This document shows, piece after piece, positions 6,506 through 6,994 of a stretch of 6,994 nucleotides of DNA. This DNA is from CAYUYM01 sp964449305 (GTDB lineage: Bacteria > Bacteroidota > Ignavibacteria > SZUA-365 > CAYQST01), in the NCBI GenBank assembly GCA_964449305.1, contig CAYUYM010000181.1:1-6994 (forward strand), given 5' to 3'. The position numbers were made by a program, and so were the translations under genes. Within the stretch, counting starts at the first letter, position 1. Every line of letters starts with the position of its first letter. Under the pieces are notes generated by a model, which ran no database searches, was not told the DNA's origin, and saw only the letters and a list, made by a program, of their open reading frames with translations.

Positions 6506-6994
6506 CAGGTTTGTATGACACCCGGATTGAAACGTGGGACATCGGGGTTGTTGTCGGCGATGTGGATGGAACGCGAGATGACCTCGCGCGTGCGGGCCGG
6601 ATCGATGATTTCATCCACCCACAGCCTGGCCGCGGCGTAATACGGGCTCATGTGATCCTGGTACTGCTGCTGGATGCCGGAGAGGAGCTCCCGCTGTTCC
6701 GCGTCGGTGAGCACTTTCCCCTGCTGCTTCAACTGGCCGATGCGGATTTCGAGAAGGGTTTTCGACGCCTGGGACCCGCCCATGACGGCGATCTGCGCTC
6801 CCGGCCAGGCATAGATGAAGCGTGGATCGTAGGCCTTGCCGCACATGGCATAATTGCCGGCACCGTAGCTGTTTCCGGTGATGATGGTGATCTTCGGCAC
6901 CACGCTGTTCGCCACGGCATTGACCATCTTGGCGCCATCCTTGATGATGCCCCCCTGCTCCGCCTTGCTGCCCACCATGAAGCCCGTGACATCC
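6505..6994 (-). CDS. Acyl-CoA carboxylase carboxyltransferase (beta) subunit, C-terminal part
   Basis: Only the last 162 residues are in the window; the 5' end lies beyond 6994. The protein is a biotin-dependent carboxyltransferase that moves CO2 from carboxybiotin to an acyl-CoA. Visible hallmarks are DVTGFMVG, GGIIKDGAKMV, the oxyanion-forming SYGAGNYAMCGKAYDPRF, AWPGAQIAVMGG, and a terminal AARLWVDEIIDPARTREV. GAGNYAMCG and FMVG with the WP..IAVMGG block resemble methylcrotonyl-CoA carboxylase beta and the Bacteroidota acyl-CoA carboxylases more than propionyl-CoA carboxylase beta, so branched-chain (leucine) degradation is likely but not certain. The biotin carboxylase subunit is not in view. 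The gene probably leads an operon with the exported-protein gene, which starts within its stop codon. Confidence 0.93.
   Translation of the reverse strand, partial: DVTGFMVGSKAEQGGIIKDGAKMVNAVANSVVPKITIITGNSYGAGNYAMCGKAYDPRFIYAWPGAQIAVMGGSQASKTLLEIRIGQLKQQGKVLTDAEQRELLSGIQQQYQDHMSPYYAAARLWVDEIIDPARTREVISRSIHIADNNPDVPRFNPGVIQT

Noticed and set aside
1..6994. tRNA, rRNA, CRISPR, insertion sequences, attachment sites, riboswitches
   Set aside because: No cloverleaf-like element, direct-repeat array, transposase or terminal inverted repeat was seen on either strand.

Overview
The window carries seven protein-coding genes on both strands with little intergenic space, at a moderately high GC content. 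The lineage is inferred. A small lipoprotein resembling the DUF4296 family, a Bacteroidota/Chlorobi-type acyl-CoA carboxylase beta subunit, and one promoter-like element matching the Bacteroidota TAnnTTTG consensus point to a GC-rich member of the FCB group (Bacteroidota, Chlorobi, Ignavibacteria or Kapabacteria-like, or a neighbour such as Gemmatimonadota). Shine-Dalgarno sequences are visible before three genes, which suggests it is not a typical SD-poor Bacteroidia.

Layout: 197-1777 (+) is a TldD-family protein with a Tat signal. It overlaps, by ATGA, a PmbA/TldE-like partner at 1774-3099 (+). A 59-bp convergent gap follows, then an EamA/DMT permease on the minus strand (4061-3159). Its 5' end overlaps head to head with a small plus-strand lipoprotein gene (about 3982-4341). 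The lipoprotein gene in turn ends 2 bp from the end of a minus-strand sigma54-activating response regulator (5711-4344). Upstream of that on the minus strand, after a 122-bp gap, are an exported protein (6505-5834) and the C-terminal 162 residues of an acyl-CoA carboxylase carboxyltransferase subunit, which runs off the window at 6994. The last two overlap by one base (TGATG).

The most unusual feature is the TldD/PmbA-like pair. TldD normally supplies the zinc site (HExxxH plus a distant cysteine) while TldE/PmbA has none. Here the TldD-like member reads YDSLVP at the expected HExxxH position and has no cysteine in its last 309 residues, and the partner has no HExxxH either. The pair therefore looks like a Tat-exported, metal-site-free version of a protease complex: either a pseudoenzyme pair or one with a different chemistry. 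The other genes look like an ordinary chromosomal neighbourhood. I see no CRISPR array, mobile element, RNA gene or defence cassette.
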